Assembly (NCBI GenBank): GCA_003024985.2 | Contig: PXIH01S0001648.1 | Length of the DNA: 11,032 nt | Reading direction: 5' to 3' (one strand) | Source of the DNA: Euperipatoides rowelli | Lineage: Eukaryota > Onychophora > Udeonychophora > Euonychophora > Peripatopsidae | Part shown: piece by piece, positions 1 to 7,307 of the stretch | Layout: each line of letters starts with the position of its first letter | How positions within the stretch are numbered: position 1 is the first letter of the stretch | Notes under the pieces: model-generated | What the model was told of the DNA's origin: nothing | The model's database searches: none | The model's input: only the letters and a program-made list of their open reading frames with translations | Program-made: the position numbers and the translations under genes

Positions 1-99
1 GTTTTTACTGATAGCCTGAGGCATCTATCGCATCAGAAACCTGGAATCAAATGCGGTATAGGATTCGGTAGGCTGATCCGGAACAGAATTCGGTTGTTT

Positions 100-164
100 G
101 TTTACACTGGTCAATACTCGTAATGGCATCCGCATCGTTATCCGGAAAAGTGGCCAGTGTAAAC
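100..164. repeat. Inverted repeat with 14-bp arms, 37-bp loop
   Basis: The arm GTTTACACTGGTCA at 100-113 is matched by TGGCCAGTGTAAAC at 151-164, 13 of 14 positions pairing. The surrounding 1-180 is visibly richer in G and C than the AT-rich DNA after it, and holds a second short direct repeat (ATTCGGT at 63-69 and 88-94). Such an arm could be the terminal or subterminal repeat of a DNA transposon whose remainder lies left of the window, or a foldback element. No target-site duplication was identified and no coding sequence is visible, so the family is unknown. Confidence 0.6.
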
Positions 165-940
165 GTGGCTTAAGAGACAGGCACAGAACTGATGATCATA
201 TATTGCCTGGTTTCCTAGACAATCAGCTAAAAACTAATACACATTAATTATAAATAACAGCTATCACTTCATAGTGTAAATATCACACCAACCTTTCATG
301 ATATAAATATTGGTAGACAATCCCAAAAATAGCGAATATCCAAACTAGCCACCGCATATGAAAGCCCAGTGAGCCATGCATTTCTTTCAATGTCAGCCTA
401 AAATGAAATAAAAACATATTTTTATATGACAATAAAAAGTTTTCAATAACCGTTTAAAATAATGCTAATAAAAGCCAAAATACAAAATAAAAAGATATAT
501 GAGATTAGATCTGAAAACAAATTATTCGTTAACATTTTTTATTATTATACAATTTAGGGATATAGCCACAAAGCACAAATTCTACAAAGCTCAAATATGA
601 AACATACAGGGAAATTTTAATTTAGTAGATGTTATAATAGATAAACTACAGAAACTTAATCCTGCCCACTTCAAAATGTCAGCTTAAGGACACCGCTCTC
701 AACTTGGAATGTGGCAAACATTGGCTCTTAACACCATCGACAATCTCAATTTTGTTATCGATATTCCAGAGCTTTATTTCATATTTTTCATGTCATTNCT
801 CTGAATTAATTGGCATTATATTTTATTTATAAAGTTTTTAATTTAAATTTAAATCATTTCACAATGTTAGAAAATTCACATAATTTTACACAATCCTTGC
901 CAAAGAGCAACTTACTTATGAAATATCCTTAATATTGTAG
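165..940. other. AT-rich non-coding stretch, nothing recognised
   Basis: No open reading frame with protein-like content, no RNA gene and no clear repeat structure was seen on either strand. Base 798 is ambiguous (n). The stretch is dominated by A and T, with short A and T runs, as expected for intergenic or intronic DNA. Confidence 0.6.
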
Positions 941-952
941 CCCCCCCCCCCC
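941..952. repeat. Poly-C run (12 C)
   Basis: Twelve consecutive C in otherwise AT-rich DNA. It is followed by CACACC-type sequence. Three further C or G tracts occur in the window (1085-1093, 6065-6078, 6889-6901), so mononucleotide C/G tracts seem tolerated in this genome. Run length is prone to sequencing error. Confidence 0.85.
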
Positions 953-1084
953 ACACCTAATATTAAGAATATCCACCCCAAATTTAAGGTCAGATGCAAT
1001 TTTTTTCATAAGAATAATGTTTGAAACTGCTTAACAAATAGCAAACCATAGCCAATGGCTTGTCATAGATTGACCAAAAAGGAA

Positions 1085-1093
1085 GGGGGGGGG
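1085..1093. repeat. Poly-G run (9 G)
   Basis: Nine consecutive G lie 132 bp after the poly-C run at 941-952. On one strand the two tracts are complementary and could pair as a short stem, but the complementarity is confined to the homopolymers. Probably independent slippage tracts. Confidence 0.8.
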
Positions 1094-1099
1094 ATGTGG

Positions 1100-1540
1100 A
1101 AGGTGGAAATAGATTATTTTAGAGAGTTTAATTTAAGCATAAAACAAAGTTAATAGTTAAAAATAAGAGTTTTGAATAGTTTGTTTTTTATTTAAACATG
1201 AATTAAAATAAGGAAATATGTGGTGTAATTCTAGAAATTAATAGATAATTAAATGAAAAAAGATTGCCCCGCCAGTAAAATTAAACATTTCTGGGCTGTC
1301 AGGCAGACTAATTTTCAAATTCTGTTTTATTAAAATATCAGACGTCAAAACTATAAAAAATCAATCAAGAAAAAAAAAGAAAAGAAAAGATGATTTTTAT
1401 CACTTATAAAATGAGCTGTTTAAATTTTTGAGTAAATAATAATTATCATATTAAGTTTAGAAGAGTCTTGTCACATCTCTAGTCTTGCATTTAATTTACA
1501 TTCATCTGGTACTTTTTTTATTGATATTAACACCTACTAA
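1100..1540. other. AT-rich stretch with an A/G-only tract, no gene seen
   Basis: No coding similarity was recognised. An A/G-only tract occupies 1367-1390. The minus-strand copia-like fragment ends, as far as I can follow it, near the upper end of this stretch. A weak continuation of the protein similarity below 1600 could not be confirmed. Confidence 0.45.
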
Positions 1541-1604
1541 TTCCTAATTTTTTAATTGTACATCATCATGGTATTCATTTGTATCATATGCTTTCTTCAG
1601 TTGC

Positions 1605-1640
1605 GGTCATGTGGATTGCACATGCTGAATCAAGTTTCCA
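1605..1640 (-). other. Retropepsin active-site motif, Copia type
   Basis: The minus strand encodes WKLDSACAIHMT. Copia proteases carry W-x-[LI]-D-S-G-[ACS]-x-x-H-M-T around the catalytic Asp. Here the Asp-Ser is kept but the Gly after it is Ala, which would be expected to harm activity. The motif follows the zinc knuckle by about 160 bases, as in Copia polyproteins. Confidence 0.75.
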
Positions 1641-1801
1641 CGTTTACATTTTCCACGGTTTGGTTCATTGTAGTGTCCATATTCCTTACATGCAATGTGG
1701 TTTCCACCTTATACATTGCTGCTCTTGCTTTATTTCCTGGCCTTGGTATCACATCTCTTCTCATTTAAAGTTTATTGCCATGTGCTCCTTCTCAATACCA
1801 A

Positions 1802-1843
1802 ACAATTTTGAGAAATGTGTCCGATTTTGTGGCAAATATAACA
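1802..1843 (-). other. CCHC zinc-knuckle motif of Gag
   Basis: Read on the minus strand this encodes CYICHKIGHISQNC, an exact C-x2-C-x4-H-x4-C zinc knuckle, the RNA-binding module of retroelement nucleocapsid proteins. It is preceded by Lys-Glu and, five codons upstream, by an in-frame stop, so it is in a different frame from the Gag piece before it. This is the strongest single motif in the gag part. Confidence 0.9.
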
Positions 1844-2175
1844 TTCTTTTTAATTTGTGTGGCATTGTTTTCACGTTTTTTAATCATATTTGTTCTGATA
1901 TATATATATGCTCCCTCAATTCATGTTGCACATCCCTTAAAATTTTGTTCCTTCCGATTTCTTCTTCTTTCAGTATTGTATGTGCATCTTCTAACGAAAT
2001 ATTCCGTCTCTGCTTCCGAGACCTACTGCTATATTTTCAAAGCTGTCCTTTAGGCCTCGTACTAAATAGAACACAACCCGTCACTGAATCACTTATCCTC
2101 CTAAAGTTAGCATTTAGAAGATATGCTTAGTGTTGTTCAATACCTGCAAAACATATTTTATTATAAGGTCCCTGA

Positions 2176-2494
2176 CTAGTTTTTATTACAAAAGTGGGAT
2201 AATAAGTTAATGATTTTCCCATTTATCCTCTCTGAAGCCCCATTGGAATTAGGCTTATAGGACGTTGTCAACTTTCTAGAAATTCCCAGTTGCTCGCACA
2301 AAATACTCATGACCTACCAACTGAGGATCTCTATCAGATACCATCACTTTTGAGCTCCAGTACTTTGTGAATATATTATCAATATAGTTATGAGCGATAA
2401 ATTGCCTCCTGACTGGAAAAGGGTGATGCAAATGTCATTCTAGAGAAATGGTCGACAGCCTGTTAGTCGTTAAGAAAGGACCTAAAATATCCAC
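2176..2494 (-). pseudogene. Integrase DDE catalytic core, frameshifted
   Basis: The three acidic residues of the DDE transposase/integrase fold can all be found, but in different frames. The first Asp is in VDILGPF (2494-2474). VDHFSRMTFASPF follows in another frame (2456-2418). The second Asp is in VSDRDPQ, codon 2335-2333. The Glu is in NGASERING, codon 2232-2230. The second Asp to Glu distance is 103 nt, close to the 108 nt of a D-x35-E spacing, and the missing bases coincide with a frame change near 2276-2289. The family tail after about 2176 is absent or unrecognisable, because Copia-like gag begins there. Confidence 0.85.
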
Positions 2495-2939
2495 ATTATT
2501 TCCATGCAAGCAATTGTACTCTCTATGGGTTGTAAAGGAGCTTTACTATGAATAGTGTTACTATTCTGACATTTGTCTCAAGATTTAACATTCATGTAGC
2601 CTACATCCTTAAACATAGTAGACCATGTAAAAACTCTCCTTATTTTAGCCCAAGTTTTTTCATGCAAGAAATGGCACCAGAAATAGTGTCATGGTAATTA
2701 AACATGACTTCCTGTTTTAATTGGTCGGACACGATCGTCTGATAAAGTGGACCATAGTCATGCCCATCACTAACCTTTTGCATAATGATTTGGTTTTCTT
2801 CCATAATACATTCATCATTATATTCTCCTGCTTTTACTTTACTTGCAATTTCCCAACATTTATCATCACTATATCGAGTGTTAAACACTCTAGCAACAGA
2901 TAAGGGAGGTCTAACCTCACCTACTGCATTTATATCAAA
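2482..2939 (-). pseudogene. Integrase N-terminal linker and zinc-binding region
   Basis: The 112-codon stretch ending at 2640 has a linker followed by YHDTISGAISCMKKLG, equivalent to the H-D-x-x-x-x-GHLG-x-x-K-T-L segment of Gypsy integrases. The second zinc-binding His is Ala here. After a stop and frame change the next piece (2640-2482) begins RRVFTWSTMFKDVGYM, matching the RR-F-x-W-P-x-M-x-x-DV-x-x-Y block, then reaches DKCQ. The first Cys of the C-x-x-C pair is replaced by a TGA stop at 2580-2578; the second Cys is at 2571-2569. The zinc site is therefore degraded at two of four ligands. Confidence 0.8.
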
Positions 2940-3302
2940 AGCCTTATCCTCATGTCCAAGTGACAACATATNGGCCATGGTATTCAGTTTTTCTGCAATA
3001 TATTCAAATTTTATATTTTGTCTTGAATAAAAATCAGCTTAAAGTTCAATTGCTGCATAGTTGCGCTCTGCTTTATTTAATTTCTGACTACAGAATGCTA
3101 TAGGCTGTAAATCTCCATCGTCATTCATCTGTTCAAGAACTGTGGCCACTGACACTAAGGATGCATCCGATTGAATTACAAAAGGCTTATTAAAGTTGGG
3201 ATGAGCTAGCAAGGATGCTCTAATTAAACACAATTTTAACTGCTGAAAAGCTGTTTCAGCTTCAGGACTCCAATAAATTTTTATATTCTTTCTTTTTAAC
3301 AA
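2940..3302 (-). pseudogene. RNase H domain with internal deletion
   Basis: Minus-strand reading shows W-S-P-E-A-E-T-A-F-Q-Q-L-K, KPFVIQSDAS (first catalytic Asp at 3167-3165), and ERNYAAIE (Glu at 3047-3045), all typical of Gypsy RNase H. An in-frame TAA follows at 3041-3039. Only about ten codons later the frame resumes with FEYIAEKLNTMA-x-MLS, which is the end of the domain (F-x-I-x-Y-x-x-G-x-x-N-x-x-AD-x-LS). The roughly 50 residues normally between them, including the TDH catalytic Asp, are missing. The ambiguous base at 2972 falls in the codon expected to be Asp of AD-x-LS. The reading frame at 3302 opens with TTG, not ATG, and is open further upstream, so it is not a real start. Confidence 0.9.
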
Positions 3303-3540
3303 AGAATACAGAGAAGCTGCTATTTCAGCAAAATTATCAAGAAATTTATAATAAAATTAAGCTTGCCTAAAAAGCTACAAATATCACAAACTGTTGTGGA
3401 ACGTGGGAACTCTTGCACAGCACATACATTATCATGCAAGGGTTTACATCCGTCATTACTAATATATGTCCAAAAGTTTAATGGAAGTTTAAAATAATTT
3501 ACATTTGGATGGCCTTAAAGCCATGTTTACTTTCCTTACC
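3303..3540 (-). pseudogene. Reverse transcriptase C-terminal part (Gypsy type), frameshifted
   Basis: Three pieces in different frames show RT palm-to-connection features in order. MALRPSKCKLF at 3524-3492 corresponds to the conserved L-x-PSKC-x-F segment. A frame at 3475-3338 contains ISNDGCKPL, AVQEFPRS and SFLGKLN, matching the G-x-x-IS...G / V-x-x-FP-x-P / FLG-L-N-Y-Y series. DNFAEIAASLY at 3338-3306 matches the F-A-x-I-A-x-P-L-Y connector, and this last piece is in frame with the RNase H reading frame. Upstream of about 3545 the similarity stops, suggesting truncation. Confidence 0.85.
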
Positions 3541-3544
3541 CTCC

Positions 3545-3664
3545 AGCACATTCCACTATTTCCACATGTAACTAATTCATAACAATTTTAAGCATCCCAC
3601 TATTCCAGCGTGATGCAATTATTTTTATTGTTAACAGTTTCATTCACTTAGTTTTAGCTTTTAA
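3545..3664. other. Flank upstream of the pol fragment, nothing recognised
   Basis: Protein similarity to reverse transcriptase ends near 3545 and no LTR or other repeat was recognised here. Two similar short stretches, CCACTATTTCCAC near 3553 and CCACTATTCCAGCG near 3598, may be a small degenerate repeat. Confidence 0.35.
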
Positions 3665-3678
3665 TCACTAGATGGCAC
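3665..3678 (+). promoter_or_regulatory. CTCF-like core motif
   Basis: TCACTAGATGGCAC agrees with 13 of 14 positions of the vertebrate/insect CTCF core CCASYAGRKGGCRS, the only difference being the first base. CTCF is a zinc-finger chromatin architecture protein found across bilaterians. It lies about 125 bp from the end of the retrotransposon remains. One 14-bp match in 11 kb could be chance, so this is a candidate only. Confidence 0.35.
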
Positions 3679-3699
3679 GGAAGAATGGTTTTCTAGTCA

Positions 3700-5160
3700 G
3701 AATTTCGTTACTGGTACATTATAATAATTTTTCAGAATATGTAATGTATTTCTTATGGGGAAATATTTAGAAATATTGTGAAATATTAATAAATTTTTGC
3801 ATTATTTTTATACTATTGGCTAATTTTTATGTTCTGAAGTGGTCTTTTTCTATAATTAATAAGGTATTTTATATTGTGAACTGTTTTATAAAAAAAAATA
3901 CAATTAAAAATACACATTTTTTGAAAGATTTTTGTCAAATAATTACGCAGCTGGAGGATTAATGCCTCAATTGGGAGTTGGAACCATTTTGTCAAAGAGT
4001 TAGTAGTATTCCACAAATTATTGAAGGTATGTAACTCTCAAGTCTAGATAGATTGTTGTATAGCTGAATTCTAGACATTATTTACAGTAGGCTAGCCTAT
4101 ATTAAGTTTATTTTGTAAAAATTAAACCTATTATTAACTAGTATTTTTGTATTAGTTTTATTATAAGCTACAAAATACGACATGGTGCAAACGTTGGTGG
4201 ATTTAAAATTTTTTAAGAAAAAGAAATTAAAGAACTTCTAATGTCAATCTTAAAACTTTTATTACACAATTGAAATCTTTGTATTGTTTGATTGAATTAA
4301 TTTTTTTTAAAAAAAAAACTAAATCTATTATAGCCTAGGTTGTAATCATTATTCATTCTAAAAAACTAACAAGATAAACATTTACTTCTCCCATCAAAGA
4401 AAAGGCTCAGCACTGGGATTAAAAGTAAATAAAGAAATGTCAAAATGTGGGGGAAGAGGTAACGTTTTATATTAGGCTATATAAACCGTATTAAAAAATC
4501 TTTACTATATTTAGTCTTAAGAGAATATAATTTCAATAAAAGAAGACATCTTACCACGGTGTATAGGACGCAGCTATAAAAATGTAAATGACAGCTCTAT
4601 CACATATATGGAGGACGTCTTTAATTGCTCTGAAATAATAAAAATAATAATTATAATATATGTACACTTTACAGCATACTTTTATATACTACATGTTGGT
4701 TCATTTAAATTGAGGCTAACATGTTAAAATAAACGCTGGTTTGTTTATAACAAAGAGAGCGTGATTGTTTATTTAAATGAAATAAAAGGAAGGTAAGCTG
4801 AGCCTGGATTCCAATAAATTGAACTAAACTGCATAAACAATAAAAAGGCAGCATCTTGCTGTCTAAAAATGGGTAACATAAAAGCCCCATACAACTCAAA
4901 GCTGTACTATACTTTATATACTAGTGGGGCAGGTACAAACTACTTGAATTGACAAAGCAGCAACAAAAATAAATAAATAAATAAAATAAGTTGCTGAAAT
5001 AACAAATGTCGTTCCAATGAATAAAACCCTGATTATGCAAGTTACATACTTAAATAGTAAGAACACAACAAAATGCCAAATAAACATGAATAAATTATCA
5101 TTGATTTGCACATGACTGTTTTATGCAATGTTTACATTCTTTATAATTGATCAGGGTATA
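3700..5160. other. AT-rich non-coding stretch with small palindrome and microsatellite
   Basis: No gene was recognised. Visible structure: a perfect 12-bp palindrome TAGGCTAGCCTA at 4088-4099, a T8A10 block at 4301-4318, and an (AAAT)n tract at about 4965-4986. Minus-strand open frames at 4705-4899 and 4914-5111 are short, hydrophobic and of low-complexity composition, so they are not called as genes. Confidence 0.5.
4965..4986. repeat. (AAAT)n microsatellite
   Basis: About five tandem copies of a four-base AAAT unit, slightly imperfect at the right end. Short enough to be ordinary slippage. Confidence 0.75.
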
Positions 5161-5171
5161 TGATCATGGAT

Positions 5172-5193
5172 TTCACTATTAAAAAATAGTGAA
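5172..5193. repeat. Short hairpin, 9-bp arms, 4-nt loop
   Basis: TTCACTATT at 5172-5180 pairs perfectly with AATAGTGAA at 5185-5193. No gene lies beside it, so there is no reason to call it a terminator. Confidence 0.6.
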
Positions 5194-5199
5194 GCCGCA

Positions 5200-6060
5200 A
5201 TTGAATGTTAAAACCGCATAAATTAAAATCAGTCACTCATTAAATGCACAAATCAAACTAGAGAAAAGAATAATAACTAAAACATTATTATACAATTTGT
5301 TATAGTATTGACAGTTATAAATGCTTCAATTTACAGTATTTTCAATGTTTATTAAAATTGTTTCACATAGGAATAATGTTATTTCTTAAATTTTGCCGAA
5401 TTTCACAATTTTCCATTTATACAATCAAAGGTTTAATTGTTTGAAATTTAAACAACCAAGTCGAACTGTTAAATAAAATTTAACTGTTTATGAACTGCAA
5501 TTTAACATGACAATAAAAAAAAATCTTGTCCAGACTTAGACCGAACAACCACTTTTGTCTTTCAAATTTATTGGTCTTTCTTATTTACAAACATTTTCAC
5601 AACACAAAGAAAGAGGAAATATCTATCAGTGAGTTACCGTAAAACTGATATAGGCTACTGATGAAATTAATGAATGAACTCATTTAAAGACCAGTAGCAG
5701 ATTAACCACTTAATGCTATCGGGTGTCAGTTTCACAACTAAAAAAAAATCAAGCTTGAAAATAAATGCGTGTTATAAACATCCTTCTTGCTGCTGTTATG
5801 CAACACACCTTAGCTGATGACATTATTTGTCAATGCTGATGTTGAAATATACCCAGGTGGCTAGTAGAAATATTTCCCTGGCGAGTGGAAAATTTATGTC
5901 CAACTATCAAACATCAAATGCTATTATTTTTATAATTAACTTAGACGAAAGGCAGAAATAATCTATAATTTATTCAAAATAATTTCTTTATTTACACTAA
6001 ATCATCATGAGTAATGACAAATTTGCCATTAGATTACTCAAAAATGATTGACATTATAGT
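5200..6060. other. AT-rich non-coding stretch, no gene recognised
   Basis: No coding similarity on either strand. A less AT-rich patch at about 5820-5900 contains GGCTAGTAG followed by AAATATTTCCCTGG. A similar GGCTAGTAG with TATTTCTGG occurs at about 6139-6155, which hints at related repeat copies. Confidence 0.4.
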
Positions 6061-6064
6061 ATAA

Positions 6065-6090
6065 CCCCCCCCCCCCCCAAACACACACAC
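6065..6090. repeat. Poly-C run (14 C) followed by short CA repeat
   Basis: Fourteen C at 6065-6078 followed by AAACACACACAC. The longest C tract in the window. Confidence 0.85.
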
Positions 6091-6271
6091 TATGATTTTG
6101 TCACTGAACCCCTGGCCTCTAGTCACCCCATTCCCTCTGGCTAGTAGCTATTTCTGGATTTGTTTACCGCTGAGTATACCGGTACAGAAATTTTTATCAA
6201 GTAGAATTATTTAAATTTATTTTGAATATAGAATATTATAGGTATATTGGGGTGGAATTTTTTTTTTTCAC

Positions 6272-6286
6272 TTGTCCTATGGACAA
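6272..6286. repeat. Small palindromic hairpin TTGTCC-TAT-GGACAA
   Basis: Six-base arms with a three-base loop, next to an 11-base or longer T run. May be part of an unrecognised repeat element. Confidence 0.5.
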
Positions 6287-6356
6287 CTGCTAAAATTGTT
6301 ACAGAAATTCCAAATAATCCAGCACTAAACAGGATATATTTCAAACTAGTGGTATC

Positions 6357-6500
6357 ACACGATAATGCGAGCACTTTTTAAAACATGTAGCTTTCAATGG
6401 GCGGCCACCCAAAGAAAAAAATTCTACTTGTGTTAGACAACGTAAACGCAGGAAAAAAAATTATAGAGCATGTTTTAAAACTTGGAGCTATACCTCGTGT
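6357..6500. repeat. Imperfect inverted repeat of about 31 bp arms
   Basis: The left arm at 6357-6387 starts ACACGA and ends TTTTAAAACATG. The right arm at 6469-6500, reverse complemented, starts ACACGA and ends TTTTAAAACATG, with a diverged middle. Total span is 144 bp with about 80 bp between the arms. It could be an old small foldback element (MITE) or coincidental pairing of AT-rich DNA; the two conserved ends favour the former. Confidence 0.4.
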
Positions 6501-6546
6501 AGAATTAACGTCACTTTTATTTAAAACACAAAGGTTTCAATGATGG

Positions 6547-6562
6547 GTGTCACAGATGACAC
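6547..6562. repeat. Small palindrome GTGTCA-CAGA-TGACAC
   Basis: Six-base perfect arms with a four-base loop. No neighbour suggests a function. Confidence 0.4.
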
Positions 6563-6756
6563 AGTTACAGCCTATTGCTTGTCTTTCCATTTTCTGCCTG
6601 CACCAATTCATCAAGAACATGTTGCGAAACTGGCCTGTTCTGAGGTATAGTGTGTTTAAATGGATGAATCCATTTACAATTGTGTTCATTATTTTATTTT
6701 ATTCAATTAAGTTAATAGAAGTGCTGAACTAACAAAGTTACCATAGAATATCATCA

Positions 6757-6879
6757 AAGGGTGCCCCAACAAATAAGGGTGCCACCCCTATTTCTCGGCA
6801 AAGTGCGCCATCATCAAACAAGTGTGCCATCACCACACGTGAACTTTTTAATCACTCAGAAAGAAACCCAAGCTGTGCC
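6757..6879. repeat. Degenerate AAGTGYGCC motif cluster
   Basis: The motif appears as AAGGGTGCC at 6757-6765 and 6775-6783, AAGTGCGCC at 6801-6809, AAGTGTGCC at 6820-6828 and AAGCTGTGCC at 6870-6879. Spacings are 18, 26, 19 and 50 bp. Most copies follow an ATCAAA- or CAAA-like stretch. This looks like a decaying minisatellite or a repeat-derived segment. The plus-strand open frame across it reflects reduced stop codons in a less AT-rich patch and is not called as a gene. Confidence 0.4.
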
Positions 6880-6888
6880 ATGCAACTG

Positions 6889-6901
6889 CCCCCCCCCCCC
6901 C
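6889..6901. repeat. Poly-C run (13 C)
   Basis: Thirteen consecutive C followed by GGG, giving a small C/G-rich island in AT-rich DNA. Confidence 0.85.
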
Positions 6902-6914
6902 GGGTTATTACTTC

Positions 6915-7030
6915 ATCTAAGGTTCAGGAGTGTTTCTATGTGACCCAAATAAGTGCACTGTTTGTAATACATTCTTTTAAAAAATTCTGATTCTAGCCAA
7001 ACAAGTGCATTGTGGTAAATCTAAGGTTCA
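6915..7030. repeat. 12-bp direct repeat pair ATCTAAGGTTCA
   Basis: Identical 12-mers at 6915-6926 and 7019-7030, 104 bp apart. Between them two related stretches, CCAAATAAGTGCACTG (about 6945) and CCAAACAAGTGCATTG (about 6997), suggest the block was partly duplicated and has diverged. Confidence 0.4.
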
Positions 7031-7307
7031 CTAGCATGGAGCTAAACATTGGCATCACCCCCTTTTCCCCTTGAATGAATAAGTATGCATGTGCATTAAT
7101 TGACATTCCACAGTATTTTACTCCTGTGTCGGCACTGTTAATTTATTTATTTATTATGAGATAGCAGTATCTTATTTACTTTAAGGGGTATCCTGGTCTG
7201 ATATACTATTTTTTTTAATAATTATTCAAATTTAACTAAACTTTGGGCACAAATATATGTTGCTAAAATATAAGTATTTATAAAATTTTAGGTTGCTACT
7301 AGTTAAT

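Larger units (their letters stand above)
1540..2150 (-). pseudogene. Copia-like gag and protease fragment, frameshifted
   Basis: Gag is the capsid/nucleocapsid precursor of a retrotransposon and the protease cuts the polyprotein. Four pieces in different frames follow in the expected order. At 2080-1994 a piece containing RGLKDSFENI and SRDG resembles the C-terminal part of Copia-type (UBN2-like) Gag. At 2003-1884 a piece with SLEDAHTILKEEE continues it. At 1843-1802 there is a perfect CCHC zinc knuckle. At 1640-1605 a piece reads WKLDSACAIHMT, the Copia protease signature with Ala where the family has Gly in DSG. A second, degenerate knuckle-like stretch (ACKEYGHY, about 1693-1670) lies between the last two. 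Stops and frame changes make it non-functional. The Copia assignment is inferred from motif order and recall of the family, not from a search. Confidence 0.75.
1540..3540 (-). mobile_element. LTR-retrotransposon remains: Gypsy pol joined to Copia-like gag-protease
   Basis: All recognisable protein-derived sequence in the window lies here, on the minus strand. From high to low coordinate it encodes reverse transcriptase C-terminus, RNase H, integrase, then a Gag segment, zinc knuckle and protease motif. The first part has Ty3/Gypsy order (RT-RNase H-integrase). The second has the look of the start of a Ty1/Copia polyprotein. Multiple stops and frameshifts show it is dead. No LTRs, primer-binding site or target-site duplication were found at either end, so outer limits are set by loss of protein similarity. 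The junction between the two parts lies at about 2130-2176. Confidence 0.85.
2176..3540 (-). pseudogene. Ty3/Gypsy-type pol fragment (RT C-terminus, RNase H, integrase)
   Basis: Pol copies retroelement RNA into DNA and inserts it. The fragment starts inside reverse transcriptase, near a PSKCKLF motif (3512-3492) that precedes the RT connection, continues with FLGKL and NFAEIAASLY, then RNase H, then integrase zinc-binding and DDE core regions, the order typical of Ty3/Gypsy. Catalytic RT residues (YxDD) are not present, so the 5' half of pol, any protease and gag are missing. Damage includes stops at 3491-3489, 3041-3039, 2642-2640 and 2580-2578, an RNase H deletion, and several frame changes in the integrase core. 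The sequence still aligns by eye over about 1.3 kb, so it is old but not extremely decayed. Confidence 0.9.

Noticed and set aside
941-1093. Poly-C and poly-G tracts as terminal inverted repeats of one element
   Set aside because: Pairing is limited to the homopolymers; the flanking bases do not match in inverted orientation.
1579-2130. Long plus-strand open frame of 183 codons, and two others overlapping it (1556-1768, 1775-2053)
   Set aside because: The minus strand of the same region encodes recognisable Gag, zinc-knuckle and protease pieces in the expected order, so the plus-strand frames are antisense shadows. Their His/Cys/Phe-rich composition is what reverse reading of such sequence gives.
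2721-3030. Plus-strand open frames across 2721-2903 and 2785-3030
   Set aside because: They overlap the minus-strand RNase H/integrase reading, which has clear family motifs.
3813-4016. Minus-strand open frame of 67 codons
   Set aside because: Low-complexity, Ile/Asn/Lys-rich, consistent with chance in AT-rich DNA.
4705-5111. Two minus-strand open frames with hydrophobic products that could look like small membrane proteins
   Set aside because: Composition is driven by A/T-rich codons, there are no conserved motifs, and the second frame runs through an AAAT microsatellite.
5172-5193. Hairpin with neighbouring A/T runs as a transcription terminator
   Set aside because: Bacterial-type terminators do not apply in what looks like an animal genome, and no gene ends there.
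6761-6943. Plus-strand open frame with Pro-rich end
   Set aside because: The Pro stretch is simply the 13-C homopolymer, and the rest is a degenerate repeat cluster.
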